This document shows positions 1-8,640 of a stretch of 64,000 bases of DNA, piece after piece. This stretch comes from Paenibacillus massiliensis subsp. panacisoli DSM 21345. GTDB taxonomy: Bacteria > Bacillota > Bacilli > Paenibacillales > Paenibacillaceae. Numbering within the stretch: position 1 is the stretch's first letter; every line of letters starts with the position of its first letter. The notes beneath the pieces are model-generated. The model was not told where the DNA came from. It did not search any database and worked only from the letters and a program-made list of their open reading frames with translations. The position numbers were made by a program, and so were the translations under genes. The stretch is from assembly GCF_000426545.1 (NCBI RefSeq), contig NZ_AUFO01000030.1, positions 1-64,000 of the forward strand, given 5' to 3'.

Positions 1-149
1 GACTCCTGCGCCAGGTTTCGACGGAGTTCTCGGCAAATGGTGGCATGATGCCTGCCTAATTCACGGGCAATGGCTCTGGCACTTTTCCCCTGCTGGTGGA
101 GGATTTCTAGCTTGCTGCGCTCGATTATGCTAAGATGTGTGTAGCTCAT
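1..149 (-). CDS. IS30-family transposase, N-terminal part (cut by window edge)
   Basis: The minus strand from an ATG at 147-149 opens MSYTHLSIIERSKLEILHQQ and continues with a helix-turn-helix (SARAIARELGRHHATICREL), the typical DNA-binding start of IS30-family transposases. Only about 49 residues are inside the window; the DDE catalytic domain would lie beyond the left edge. A GGAGAATCCACC stretch just upstream can serve as ribosome site. The HTH pattern makes the family assignment firm, but whether the element is intact cannot be seen. Confidence 0.8.
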   Translation of the reverse strand, partial: MSYTHLSIIERSKLEILHQQGKSARAIARELGRHHATICRELRRNLAQE

Positions 150-270
150 GGTGGATTCTCCTTGTGTGAATGCGTGGTGTAGGAACCTTCATTCTACACG
201 AATCCGGCCATGGGCCCTTTTTTATTTATTTCCAGTAGGTGTCGCACTTCATATTACAATCCGTCTATAT
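1..270. mobile_element. One end of an IS30-family insertion sequence
   Basis: It contains the transposase start (1-149) plus about 110 bp of upstream DNA. The outer boundary is put near 236-268, where a segment of inverted-repeat character (GTGTCGCACTTCATATTACA) occurs 90-120 bp before the transposase start, where an IS30 left terminal repeat is expected. The opposite end and target duplication are outside the window, so the boundary is an estimate. Confidence 0.5.
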
Positions 271-322
271 GAAATGCTGATGCGCTAGTCAATAACACCA
301 TCCACTTAAAAGCTGAAGGGGT

Positions 323-1312
323 CTATACTTCCAAAATCAGTTTACCCACCGTGTTTTTTTGTTCTAAAGCTGCAAGTGCTTCTCCTGCCTTTTCCATTGG
401 AAATACACCGTGAATCTCAGCATGGATCTCTTTTCTTGCCAGCATGGCTAGTGATTCTCGTGCTGCTTTCCCGGTCACTCCAGGATTAGTTTCGGCGTAT
501 TGGCCTATTGTAAAACCAGCAAACTGTTTGTTGGAAAACCAAAGCTGGTTAAAAGAAAGCGGAGTACCTTCTTCACCGCTGGCATTTCCGAGTACAACCA
601 ATGTGCCCAATGGGTTAAGCAACTCTATGCTTTGTTGTCGCACGTTTCCTCCTACCGGGTCTAAGACAGCGTCAATACCTCTTTCTCCTGCAGCCTCTAG
701 AGCCTGCTCAATAAATGCTGAACGGATAAACAATTCGTCATATCCAAAGGAAGCAGCGAGTTTAGTTTTCTCCAGGTTCCCGACAGTGCCTAATACTTTG
801 CCTGCTCCTAGACGTTTAGCAACCTGTCCAAGAAAGCTGCCTAAACCACCTACAGCAGCATGAATAAGTACGTTGTCACCTTGTTTCATTTTATATACCT
901 CTGAAAGGGTCAGGTAAGCTGTCGTTAGATTTACAATCGCAGCGGCTGCTGTCGCAAGGTCAATTGCTGCCCCTAATTGATCAAGCGGAACCGTCATCTC
1001 TGGTCGCACATTCGCCATAGTGGCGAAGCCGTTATGATCTTTTAGCATCATTGAAGCTACGGGCTGACCGATGTGGAATCCTTCTACGCCTTCTCCAATG
1101 GCACGTACATATCCTGACACCTCTAGACCGGGGGTGATTGGAAATGGCATAAGGGACGCAAATTCGCCACGGCTCAGCAGCACTTCATAATATCCAACTC
1201 CTGCATATGCAACATCAATAGTAAGCATACCAGGGGCCGGCTGCAAATCCGGTTTTTCAACCCATTTTAAGCTTTCAGGCCCTCCTGGTTGATCGATAAC
1301 AATAGCTTTCAT
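323..1312 (-). CDS. Zinc-independent MDR-family NADPH:quinone oxidoreductase
   Basis: A 329-residue medium-chain dehydrogenase/reductase of the quinone-oxidoreductase type. The N-terminal GroES-like fold (MKAIVIDQPGGPESLKW, then PGLEVSGYV near residue 78) leads into a Rossmann domain with AAVGGLGSFLGQVAKRLG around residues 150-168, the NADPH-binding glycine motif. The catalytic zinc ligands of alcohol dehydrogenases are not evident, so two-electron reduction of quinones or enones is the likely role. The start is the ATG at 1310-1312, preceded by AGGAGGTC; a longer frame to 1366 has no ribosome site. It lies 87 bp downstream of an XRE regulator on the same strand, which may control it. The exact substrate is unknown. 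Confidence 0.85.
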   Translation of the reverse strand: MKAIVIDQPGGPESLKWVEKPDLQPAPGMLTIDVAYAGVGYYEVLLSRGEFASLMPFPITPGLEVSGYVRAIGEGVEGFHIGQPVASMMLKDHNGFATMANVRPEMTVPLDQLGAAIDLATAAAAIVNLTTAYLTLSEVYKMKQGDNVLIHAAVGGLGSFLGQVAKRLGAGKVLGTVGNLEKTKLAASFGYDELFIRSAFIEQALEAAGERGIDAVLDPVGGNVRQQSIELLNPLGTLVVLGNASGEEGTPLSFNQLWFSNKQFAGFTIGQYAETNPGVTGKAARESLAMLARKEIHAEIHGVFPMEKAGEALAALEQKNTVGKLILEV

Positions 1313-1399
1313 ATTAAAATGACCTCCTAAATTGGGAATGAGATCATTATATTTCGCATTGAACAAGGCAACCAGTTTCCCTGGATACAGGTATCCTGA

Positions 1400-2239
1400 C
1401 TAATAGGATACTTGTTGCAAGTCCATTAATTTTTCTGCTGTTCCGCTATTTTCAATAGGAGTAAATATGCAGCAGTGTAGGTCTTCATGTCCGTTAATAT
1501 TAGAAAACGTATTTAATTGAAAAAACATTCTCCCAACAACACAATGATCAAATGTGTAGAGGATGGCTTTCTTTTGCTGAATATTGTGCAATTCCCAGAG
1601 ACTCTTAAACTCCGCGGATTCAAGGCACATGTGCTGAACGAAAGACTCAAACCACTGATCACCAGGCTTTTGGTCATAATAGATTCGAAAGGCACCTATC
1701 GTATAATCTGCAAGTTCATTCCAGTTGACCAGCTGATCACGCAAATTTGACTCTGTAAATGTTAGTCGTGTCAATATGCGTTCATCAGTAGGGATGGCAT
1801 TGAAATCGGTAATAATTTCAGTTGCCATCCGATTAAAAGCCAGCACCTCGGTTCGATTATTAGCTATAAAGGCAGGGTAGTTCACTTGGTCGATAATCGC
1901 CTGAAGCTCGGGGTGTGTTTCCCCAGTGCTTGAACTTGGATGGCTATCTCCTCGATAATCGGCCAGTCGAAATAAATGATTCTGTTCCTCAGAAGATAAT
2001 TGCAAGGCTCGGGATACGCTCTCAAGGACCTCCCTTGAAACGGAACCCACTCGTCCCTGTTCCAGCCAGGTATACCAAGTGATACTTACACCCGCAAGCT
2101 GAGCAACCTCTTCTCTGCGCAATCCCGGCGTTCTTCTTCTGCCATAACGACTGGCAATCTCGATCTGATCCGGCTTAATCCGTTCACGACGGGATTTTAT
2201 AAAGTCACCAAGTATTTTCTTATCATTTTGCAATGCCAT
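1400..2239 (-). CDS. XRE-type regulator with MmyB-like ligand-binding domain
   Basis: A 279-residue transcription factor. Residues 1-70 form a Cro/C1-type helix-turn-helix with the signature RRTPGLRREEVAQLAGVS and ITWYTWLEQGR seen in the MmyB-like group. The rest (about 95-279) matches the MmyB-like LBD layout (AFNRMATEII, LVNWNELADYTIGAFR), a PAS-like pocket thought to bind fatty-acid-type ligands. The start is the ATG at 2237-2239 with GAGGTG eight bases upstream; the frame extends to 2329 without a ribosome site. Such regulators commonly control a neighbouring oxidoreductase, here the quinone reductase at 323-1312. The family call is secure and the ligand unknown. Confidence 0.85.
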   Translation of the reverse strand: MALQNDKKILGDFIKSRRERIKPDQIEIASRYGRRRTPGLRREEVAQLAGVSITWYTWLEQGRVGSVSREVLESVSRALQLSSEEQNHLFRLADYRGDSHPSSSTGETHPELQAIIDQVNYPAFIANNRTEVLAFNRMATEIITDFNAIPTDERILTRLTFTESNLRDQLVNWNELADYTIGAFRIYYDQKPGDQWFESFVQHMCLESAEFKSLWELHNIQQKKAILYTFDHCVVGRMFFQLNTFSNINGHEDLHCCIFTPIENSGTAEKLMDLQQVSY

Positions 2240-2324
2240 TTGATTACACCTCATAAAAGGAATTGTAGGGCAGAAGTCATGATTTCCGGCAACCGTGCAA
2301 TCATGGTAGTCACAATGACGACAG

Positions 2325-2405
2325 GGCAACGGTCCGTTCAGCAGCCGTAAGGATTACATTCTATATGATCGTGTGTTGACCTTTGAGGTAAGTGAGTATC
2401 CATAG
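2325..2405 (+). pseudogene. Relic A: decayed 3' end of a coding sequence
   Basis: Read in frame, this stretch gives GNGPFSSRKDYILYDR followed by VLTFEVSEYP and a TAG stop. The same C-terminal peptide recurs at 5871-5940 and 24454-24531. No start codon or upstream domain remains, so it is a gene fragment, not a gene. A terminator of the same family as the one after relic B follows directly. Base changes between copies fall largely at third positions, which argues that the stretch was once coding. Confidence 0.6.
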
Positions 2406-2415
2406 AATTACTTAA

Positions 2416-2450
2416 GGGCTTCATCGGCTAATGCTGATGGAGCTTTTTTT
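2416..2450 (+). terminator. Rho-independent terminator following relic A
   Basis: GCTTCATCGGC-taat-GCTGATGGAGC followed by seven T. The 11-bp stem has two G-U pairs. It belongs to a terminator family repeated at 5953 and 45933. Confidence 0.8.
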
Positions 2451-2491
2451 ACTATACGGATTGTCAAGTCAAGGGGTGAATAAAGCTTCGA

Positions 2492-2713
2492 TTACTTATC
2501 CCTAGGTCTTGGAAATAGCCTATCAAGCAATAAATATAAAGCAAAGGGAATAGCAACGGACAACCCTAAGTTCAAGATGAATTTAATAATATTTTCTAAG
2601 GTGAAGACACCCAAATCTCGATTGTACTGAAAATAGTCTAATCTTTTGTAGGTTAAATTCCCGATCATATTACCAATAAGTAGTGCAATGATAACTTTCC
2701 AAATATGCCTCAC
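2492..2713 (-). CDS. Small two-helix membrane protein, unknown function
   Basis: About 73 residues, with two predicted membrane helices (VIIALLIGNMIGNL near residues 6-19 and ILNLGLSVAIPFALYLLL near 45-62) and a basic tail FPRPRDK. The GTG at 2711-2713 is chosen because AGGGGGAGCG lies just upstream; the frame continues to 2758 but without a ribosome site. I do not recognise a family. It stands alone between relic A and the M14 peptidase. Confidence 0.55.
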   Translation of the reverse strand: MRHIWKVIIALLIGNMIGNLTYKRLDYFQYNRDLGVFTLENIIKFILNLGLSVAIPFALYLLLDRLFPRPRDK

Positions 2714-2867
2714 ATCGCTCCCCCTCTGTCTATAATGTAAGTAACTATATTTTACCATCCATCAGATTCATCTACAAAAAGCCAGATACGCCACGCGAGG
2801 TGTTGTAAGAGCCATACTTACAGAGCTCTGAGCAATGCTTCATACACGAAAATAGTAATGGAGCATT

Positions 2868-2921
2868 GTGACATTTTGTTTGCATCTGCGTCAAACTTTG
2901 GTGACATCTGACCCCTATATT
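2868..2921 (+). promoter_or_regulatory. Four-half-site OmpR-type operator and -10, copy 1 (M14 peptidase)
   Basis: Direct repeats GTGACA (2868), TTTGCA (2879), GTCAAA (2890) and GTGACA (2901) are spaced exactly 11 bp start to start, one per helical turn on the same DNA face. A TATATT -10 (2916-2921) follows nine bases after the last half-site. The same arrangement occurs at 20209, 28879 and, on the minus strand, 16521. Spacing matches PhoP/WalR-type response regulator sites. Confidence 0.75.
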
Positions 2922-2989
2922 GAAGTATATTGCCGATTAAGGAAGCCTTACAAGCTTGATTATGGCTAGCAAAGATAGGAGAGAGAGCA

Positions 2990-5782
2990 TTGAATACAGT
3001 GTTGACCCGCATGATGACGCTAGTAACTGCACTGTTACTATTGGTAGAGCTGCTGCCTTATGGGACATTGGGTGCAGAAGCAGCGCAAGCTTCAGGCAAT
3101 ATTTCGCGAGGTGCTAACCGCAGTGGAGTAGTTGCAGCTGAGAAGCCCCCACAAGTTCAAATCCTTAAGATGGATAAGCATGTTGCATCCATGACGGAGA
3201 AGAGGACATTCCACGTTCAATTTGATCTGCCGAACGGGGTAGAAGCGAAAAATATACATTGGACGTATGACGGCAAACCACTAACGGAATGGAAGACGTT
3301 TGAAGACTTTGATTTCACTGGCCCCTCTTTCATCACAGTGAATGGGGAGCAGGTTCAGAAAGGGGTATACACGGCGAACGTAACTTTTGATCTTCCTTAC
3401 GGAACAAGCAATCTGGCTGAACCTCGTTTGCGCCGCCCGTTATTTGCATCCATGATGGGTACATATGAACTAAGCGCAGTAGCCAATGGACAGGTGATTG
3501 CACAGGCACCAATAAAATTAACACCATATGACAGCTTCCTGACATATGGTGAGCTGAAGCCGGCAATTGATGCTGTGACAGCGCAAGCAGGAAAAACAAA
3601 TGATCGATATATTACAACGACTTCAATAGGGAAGTCCGTGGAGGGTCGAGATATATACTTCACGATCGTAGCTAAAGACCAGGAAACGATAGATAAATAC
3701 CAAAATGTGACGCACCCGGCCATGATGAATGATCCCAAGAAGCTGCAATCAGATATTCAGTCGGGAGCATTTGGTGACTATGCAGTGCCGATCTGGATCA
3801 ATAATATCCATCCCAATGAATCGCCTGGCGTGGATGCTATCTTTAATTATTTCAAATCCATGGCGCTGGATAAGGAGCTAGTGTACGATACCACGCTCCC
3901 TGATGGTGAACGTGGCAAAGTGAATCTGAATGTGGATGATGCGTTAGAGCATGTGTTCTTTTTGTTCGTGTATACGAATAATCCTGATGGCCGTGTCCAT
4001 ACAGATCGTGTGAATGCCAATGATTTTGATTTGAACCGTGATAACTCGTACCAGACGCAGCCGGAGACACGTAGTGTTACGGAGCACATTGCATTATGGT
4101 CCCCACTGTCGTTTCTGGATTTGCACGGATTCGATGCCAATTTTCTGATCGAACCAGCAACCCCGCCGCATGACCCGAATATGGAATACGATTTGTTAAT
4201 TGGTAGTATGGTACAACAAGCGAAAGCGATGGGAGAAGCAGGAACTGCGAATACGAAATATGATTACTATCATATTCCTTACGAGGAACATCGAAAAACT
4301 GTCGAGGACCCCAACTACGTTTCCAAAGGAACGTCTTCGAATTGGGATGATGCATCTCCAGCCTATACGGCAGTATTCGCCATGCATCACGGTGCATTAG
4401 GACATACGCTGGAAATACCTGAGAATAACGAAGAATCGACGAAGGCATTATATTACAGCATTGCAGGGGCCACATCCTACGTCATGAATCACCAAGAGGA
4501 GCTATTTCTCAATCAACTCCGAATCTATGAACGTGGGATGGACAACGAGGATAATCACGCAGTAGATAAATACCTGGTTAATGCTAAAAACGAAATAATT
4601 GGCCGCCCACGGGAGGGAGCTCAAAACTTTTTCCCGGAGTATTACGTGCTGCCAGTCGATACAAGAATTCAAAAAAATGCACTCGAAACGTATCGCATGG
4701 TCGAATACTTGCTGCGCAATGGGGTTCAGGTGGAACGGTCCCGGGAAGCAGTCACCGTTGAAGGAATGACGTACCCTGAAGGATCTTTTGTGGTGAATAT
4801 GCACCAAGCAACAAGAGGCATGGCAAACTTGGTCTTATATGATGGAATTGACGTCTCGGATTATGCATCGGTGTCCGGGGCGATTGTTCAGAACTTCCCG
4901 GATTTACGGGGCTTCAATCGTTATATTGTGAGACAGCCTAACGTATTCGCGCAGAAAACGACTCCTGTAACATTTGTAACGATTCCCAGCACTCAAATGC
5001 CGGATGACACCGAGTACGTTCTCATTCGAAATACCAATAACGATGCGATTATGTCAGTCAATGAATTGCTCTCTGCTGGAAAACCAGTGACGATGTTAAC
5101 GGCAGGCGGTGCCGATTATGAGTTGGGGGATTTCGTCGTTTCTTATAAGGACTTGCATCCCTTGGCGTCGAAGTATCTTCTTGAAGTGAGTACTTATGAC
5201 CGTAAGCCTGTTGGCAAACAGCTAAGAAGGATAACTGTAGCAGCGCTGGGCCAACCTGCCTACGTACTGCAGAAGATGGGCTTTAATGTGACGGCTGAGC
5301 CGGAGAGAGCCGACGTACTTGTCAATATGTTCGATTCTGATAAGTTCATAGCGAATGGGAAGCCTTTTATCGCTTATGGTAATATGGGCATGGGGATTGT
5401 TCAGGATTTCATTCCTGACTTTTCCTTCAGAGGACCAGAATGGGAGAGCTATGAAGGCGTATACCTCACAGACGTCAACCAGCATAGCGTAATCACAGCA
5501 CCATATGATACGCAGGAATACTTTTACACCGTATCGGGATCTTATATCACATCGGCTCCACAGGCAGCAAAGATTCTTGCTACATTCAGCGAACAAGATA
5601 ATTTTTATAAAGCTGGCTGGTGGCCAGGGCATGACAATGCCAAGGGGCATATTATGGCCTTCACGTATAAGGATAGTCATACAAATGTGACTGTGTTTGC
5701 CAACGATCTGGTCAGTGTTGATCATTCGCAGCATCAATATCGATTATTAGCGAACTCCATCTTTAATATCATTCCAGAGTAG
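2990..5782 (+). CDS. Secreted M14-family zinc carboxypeptidase
   Basis: A 930-residue exported metallopeptidase. A signal peptide (about residues 1-30, hydrophobic core TLVTALLLLVELL) is followed by a roughly 160-residue leader domain and the M14 catalytic domain. Zinc ligands are H274 and E277 in HPNESPG and H379 in LDLHGF; the substrate-binding segment is NPDGRV...DFDLNRD near 328-350; the catalytic glutamate is E475 in HTLEIPE. A further C-terminal region of about 400 residues has no clear domain. The TTG start at 2990 is preceded by AGGAGAGAG. Extracellular cleavage of peptides or peptidoglycan-derived peptides is likely. Operator copy 1 upstream links it to envelope genes elsewhere in the window. 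Confidence 0.88.
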   Translation: MNTVLTRMMTLVTALLLLVELLPYGTLGAEAAQASGNISRGANRSGVVAAEKPPQVQILKMDKHVASMTEKRTFHVQFDLPNGVEAKNIHWTYDGKPLTEWKTFEDFDFTGPSFITVNGEQVQKGVYTANVTFDLPYGTSNLAEPRLRRPLFASMMGTYELSAVANGQVIAQAPIKLTPYDSFLTYGELKPAIDAVTAQAGKTNDRYITTTSIGKSVEGRDIYFTIVAKDQETIDKYQNVTHPAMMNDPKKLQSDIQSGAFGDYAVPIWINNIHPNESPGVDAIFNYFKSMALDKELVYDTTLPDGERGKVNLNVDDALEHVFFLFVYTNNPDGRVHTDRVNANDFDLNRDNSYQTQPETRSVTEHIALWSPLSFLDLHGFDANFLIEPATPPHDPNMEYDLLIGSMVQQAKAMGEAGTANTKYDYYHIPYEEHRKTVEDPNYVSKGTSSNWDDASPAYTAVFAMHHGALGHTLEIPENNEESTKALYYSIAGATSYVMNHQEELFLNQLRIYERGMDNEDNHAVDKYLVNAKNEIIGRPREGAQNFFPEYYVLPVDTRIQKNALETYRMVEYLLRNGVQVERSREAVTVEGMTYPEGSFVVNMHQATRGMANLVLYDGIDVSDYASVSGAIVQNFPDLRGFNRYIVRQPNVFAQKTTPVTFVTIPSTQMPDDTEYVLIRNTNNDAIMSVNELLSAGKPVTMLTAGGADYELGDFVVSYKDLHPLASKYLLEVSTYDRKPVGKQLRRITVAALGQPAYVLQKMGFNVTAEPERADVLVNMFDSDKFIANGKPFIAYGNMGMGIVQDFIPDFSFRGPEWESYEGVYLTDVNQHSVITAPYDTQEYFYTVSGSYITSAPQAAKILATFSEQDNFYKAGWWPGHDNAKGHIMAFTYKDSHTNVTVFANDLVSVDHSQHQYRLLANSIFNIIPE

Positions 5783-5865
5783 ACCCCAACACCTTAGTCT
5801 TTGTCGGAATAGATGAAGCCAAACAATTCATATAAGGCTATTTTGGTGGTAACGATGATAACGGG

Positions 5866-5940
5866 CTAATAACAAAGGTCCATTCAGCAGTCGTAAGGAT
5901 TACATTCTGTATGATCGTGTCCTGACATTTGAGGTTAATG
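5866..5940 (+). pseudogene. Relic B: decayed 3' end of the same family as relic A
   Basis: In one frame it reads NKGPFSSRKDYILYDR then VLTFEVN, matching relics A and C, but an in-frame TAA lies just upstream and the original stop has been lost. It sits in the gap between the M14 peptidase and the DUF2569 gene. No start codon or ribosome site serves it. The rest of the 5783-6156 gap holds only the terminator at 5953 and AT-rich promoter-like DNA before the next gene. Confidence 0.6.
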
Positions 5941-5952
5941 TAAATCAATCTA

Positions 5953-5986
5953 GGGCTTCATCGGCTAACGCTGGTGGAGCTTTTTT
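5953..5986 (+). terminator. Terminator following relic B
   Basis: GCTTCATCGGC-taac-GCTGGTGGAGC followed by six T, nearly identical to the terminator at 2416. It is probably also the terminator of the M14 peptidase transcript. Confidence 0.8.
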
Positions 5987-6156
5987 ATACTTTTCCTTCT
6001 CCTAGTACTTTCACGTTTATTAACTTATATACCAAGTCTCATATTCCTATTTAAAACTTTGGAAGTTAATATTATATAAATAGTAAATAAAATACAATGT
6101 TTTGTCGATAAACCTTATTGAAGAGTCAAATCAAACAAAATATTGGGGGACTGTTG

Positions 6157-6732
6157 TTGGAAAAGCTAGTAAAGAACCGAGTTGATTACGAAGCATTAGA
6201 GAATGAACAAGTAGTAGAAAAGGTAGAATGGAATGAAAAAATTCATGGACCTAGAGGGATTAGCGGCTGGTTATTGGTCGTGTTTATAGGTTTGCTGATT
6301 TCGATGTTCCTTGTAGCGAATCATTTATTTAGTAAAACGCTGCCGGCCTTGTTCTCAGACTCTAAGATTGTGCGGTTTGAGACATGGTGGTTCAGAGAAT
6401 ATTACAATGCTGATTGGGCGACCATTTTGACTTACGAAGCTGTGGTTGAGGGGCTGATCCTTCTCTATAGCTGCTATGTTTTATTTGAATTTTTGCAAAA
6501 GAAGCCGATCGTACCGCGTTTAATGATCATTTTTTATATCGTGAATCTGCTAAGTATAATCATCGAAACATGCTTGCTTTTAACGACTGTTGAGGCTGTT
6601 AGCGAAGAGATTAGATTAGCATATTGGTCAATTGCTCAAGCTCTTGCTGTATGTTTAATATGGATTCCTTATTTTAAACTATCTGTTCGTGTGGAAAATA
6701 CATTTTCTGATTCTTGGCGTTCGTGGAATTAG
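6157..6732 (+). CDS. DUF2569-type membrane protein
   Basis: About 191 residues with four predicted membrane helices. The opening GPRGISGWLLVVFIGLLI and the closing WIPYFKLSVRVENTF are the hallmarks of DUF2569 (YdgK-like) proteins, whose function is not established. I place the start at the TTG at 6157, six bases after GGGGGA (6145-6150); the open frame reaches back to a TTG at 6118 without a ribosome site. The charged N-terminal segment before the first helix is cytoplasmic. It is monocistronic, ending at the terminator near 6839-6877. Confidence 0.7.
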   Translation: MEKLVKNRVDYEALENEQVVEKVEWNEKIHGPRGISGWLLVVFIGLLISMFLVANHLFSKTLPALFSDSKIVRFETWWFREYYNADWATILTYEAVVEGLILLYSCYVLFEFLQKKPIVPRLMIIFYIVNLLSIIIETCLLLTTVEAVSEEIRLAYWSIAQALAVCLIWIPYFKLSVRVENTFSDSWRSWN

Positions 6733-6822
6733 AATAATATGCCAAATGTTTAGTTAACGTCAGAGGAGAATTGTTCATAGGAATTACTTGAAAATTCCCC
6801 GGTTTCATTGGTGGGCCTAAGC

Positions 6823-6886
6823 TTCACCTGACAGTTAAGGTTGATTATGGTCAGATACTCCCATGATTGACCTTTTTGTTATGTTT
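6823..6886 (+). repeat. Direct repeat, copy 1 (contains a terminator)
   Basis: About 64 bp that recur at 8546-8610 with roughly 80% identity by eye: CTGACAGTTAAGGTTGATTA, then TGGTCAG, a variable loop, ATGATTGACC and TTTTTGTTATGTTT. The core (6839-6877) is a hairpin, GGTTGATTATGG with CCATGATTGACC, plus a T run, so it terminates the DUF2569 gene. Confidence 0.7.
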
Positions 6887-7052
6887 TTATAACCAAAATC
6901 AAGAGATCTGATGGATAACGATGGAAGGTTTTTTATTTCTCGATACATTACATAATATGTAAATTTTGTGAACGACAATTTTCACCTTACTTCGACATAT
7001 TCAAAGGTGTAACTTAAATGTGTAAGTAAATACATATATTGGAGGCGTAGTT

Positions 7053-8357
7053 GTGAAAAAGAAACTAGCAATAATAGCTCTATCCGCAATTCTCCTTTCA
7101 GTTCCAACTCTTTCTGTTGTCGATGCTAATGATACTCAAGAACCTATTGCACAAGAGCAATGGCAGTCAGTCACAGATGAGGTGTATGAAAATAGGCTAA
7201 GCGCAGTAAGTCTTACTGCCACTGGTTATTCGATCGGACAAGTTGTATCACACCGTGGTATTGCTGAGAGAGAACCTAAATCATCATCTAATATTAGCGT
7301 CGAAAAAACAGGTTTTCAAGTATTTGCATCCAATGCTCCAGAAACTATTAAATATAACACTCAGATCAATCAGACACTTTATAAGGATAATGTACATGGG
7401 AAGTTTAGGGTCTGGACTTCCCACTTTAATGACGTGAGCACTAGATTGAATTTTTATGTTTATATTAAGAATCCTACTTCGAATCCCGTGAATCTTTATA
7501 AAATAAGAGAGAGCAGTTCCGCAGGCGGAATTACTGCAGCACCGCTAGAAGCCACACAACAATTTATGAGAAAGAATGGTGCTACCCAGAAGTCAAAACC
7601 AGATGTTGTTATTCCTGCTGGAGGCTCCTATACGATTAATTATGGTTCCAGTGTAGGTCAACAAAGAGCTGCTGTGTATATAGGAGATTTTATTGCTATG
7701 AGTGTAATTAATGGAAGGGAATCGGGGCCTGCTGATTTAAAAGTTTCTGATATTGTTACAAATTCGAGTTCAGCAAATCTTGATAAAATTTCAAATACAG
7801 CTACGATAGCGCCTACTAACTTTGGATTTAAACAAAGTGACGATAATTACAGAGGTTTGTTGAAGTTTTCTGGGAGAACAGTTACTTTTAATAATTTTAC
7901 GCTCACCCCCTCAAGCCCCGCAAAATATCTCGGGGTTAGTGATGGATACGGAGCAGAGTTTAAGGATGAGCAAGATGAGCTTTTATCTAGATGGACCGTG
8001 GAAGGGAATCCCCAAAATCAAGCGCCAGTTATAGGGAGAATATCTGGGAAAAAGGCAGGTGCATTTTGGTGTACAGACTACACCTATAAAATAGATATTA
8101 AAAATAATACAGGGCGCTCGAACGTCTATACGATTTATGGTGGTATAGACAGACCAGATCTGAAAGATGATCCAAAATGGGCAGAAAAGGTTAAATCTGG
8201 CTTTATAAACTATAAGACGGATACAGGTGCATTAGGATACTATAATTATAGTAAACTAAATGGAATGGTTATTAGCAACCGCTCTAAATATGATTTGTAT
8301 ACAATGGTGCAACCAGGCGCATCATTGCCATTAGGAATTTATTTTGTAGCTAAATAA
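7053..8357 (+). CDS. Secreted protein of unknown function
   Basis: A 434-residue exported protein. A GTG start follows GGAGGCGTAGTT, and a clear signal peptide ends near residue 25 (LLSVPTLSVVDA). The mature protein is rich in Ser, Thr and Asn with short beta-strand-like stretches (RLNFYVYIKNPTSNPVNLY, KIDIKNNTGRSNVYTIYGG), suggesting beta-sandwich domains. It has two Trp-rich spots and only one Cys visible (FWCTDY). No catalytic motif, anchor or repeat is recognisable. It is flanked by the two copies of a terminator-containing direct repeat, and a short ORF follows its stop after one base. I do not recognise the family. Confidence 0.7.
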   Translation: MKKKLAIIALSAILLSVPTLSVVDANDTQEPIAQEQWQSVTDEVYENRLSAVSLTATGYSIGQVVSHRGIAEREPKSSSNISVEKTGFQVFASNAPETIKYNTQINQTLYKDNVHGKFRVWTSHFNDVSTRLNFYVYIKNPTSNPVNLYKIRESSSAGGITAAPLEATQQFMRKNGATQKSKPDVVIPAGGSYTINYGSSVGQQRAAVYIGDFIAMSVINGRESGPADLKVSDIVTNSSSANLDKISNTATIAPTNFGFKQSDDNYRGLLKFSGRTVTFNNFTLTPSSPAKYLGVSDGYGAEFKDEQDELLSRWTVEGNPQNQAPVIGRISGKKAGAFWCTDYTYKIDIKNNTGRSNVYTIYGGIDRPDLKDDPKWAEKVKSGFINYKTDTGALGYYNYSKLNGMVISNRSKYDLYTMVQPGASLPLGIYFVAK

Positions 8358-8358
8358 T

Positions 8359-8475
8359 ATGATGATTAATGGTGACTACTCCCAGTTGAAGAGTCTAGCT
8401 TTTGGAAGCGAAGATGAGGATCGATGGATTGAGATTGACGACATCGTGGGAGCGCATGTGGATGTAGATAGATAA
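8359..8475 (+). pseudogene. 38-residue ORF, probably the 3' relic of a lost gene
   Basis: An ATG one base after the preceding stop opens MMINGDYSQLKSLAFGSEDE, followed by DRWIEIDDIVGAHVDVDR and TAA. Composition is protein-like (acidic, with alternating hydrophobics), yet no ribosome site serves it because it sits inside the previous gene's 3' end. A terminator follows immediately. This looks like the surviving C-terminus of an acidic protein or cytoplasmic domain joined here by deletion. A translationally coupled small protein is the alternative. Confidence 0.4.
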
Positions 8476-8505
8476 AGCCCAGGGCATATGCCTCGGGCTC
8501 TTTTG
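8475..8505 (+). terminator. Rho-independent terminator
   Basis: AGCCC-AGGGCATATGCCT-CGGGCT followed by CTTTT; a strong GC stem directly after the 38-codon ORF. Confidence 0.75.
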
Positions 8506-8545
8506 TGTTCTATTGGATGGGGAATACGAGCAAGATCGTTTCTAA

Positions 8546-8610
8546 CTTCAACTGACAGTTCAGGTTGATTATGGCCAGTTACTATGATCGACCCTTTTGT
8601 TATGTTTGCC
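8546..8610 (+). repeat. Direct repeat, copy 2 (contains a terminator)
   Basis: Second copy of the segment at 6823-6886. Its core (8563-8598) pairs GGTTGATTATGG with ATGATCGACC before CTTTT. It lies between the secreted-protein region and the convergent PRD regulator. Confidence 0.65.
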
Positions 8611-8640
8611 TACAAGCCTACGCTGGAAGATGCCGAGCTA

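Noticed and set aside
444..863. 139-codon plus-strand ORF inside the quinone oxidoreductase gene
   Set aside because: Antisense shadow of a well-supported gene; low-complexity Ser/Pro composition, no ribosome site.
5222..5737. 171-codon minus-strand ORF inside the M14 peptidase gene
   Set aside because: Antisense to the conserved coding frame; Cys- and Arg-rich shadow composition and no ribosome site.
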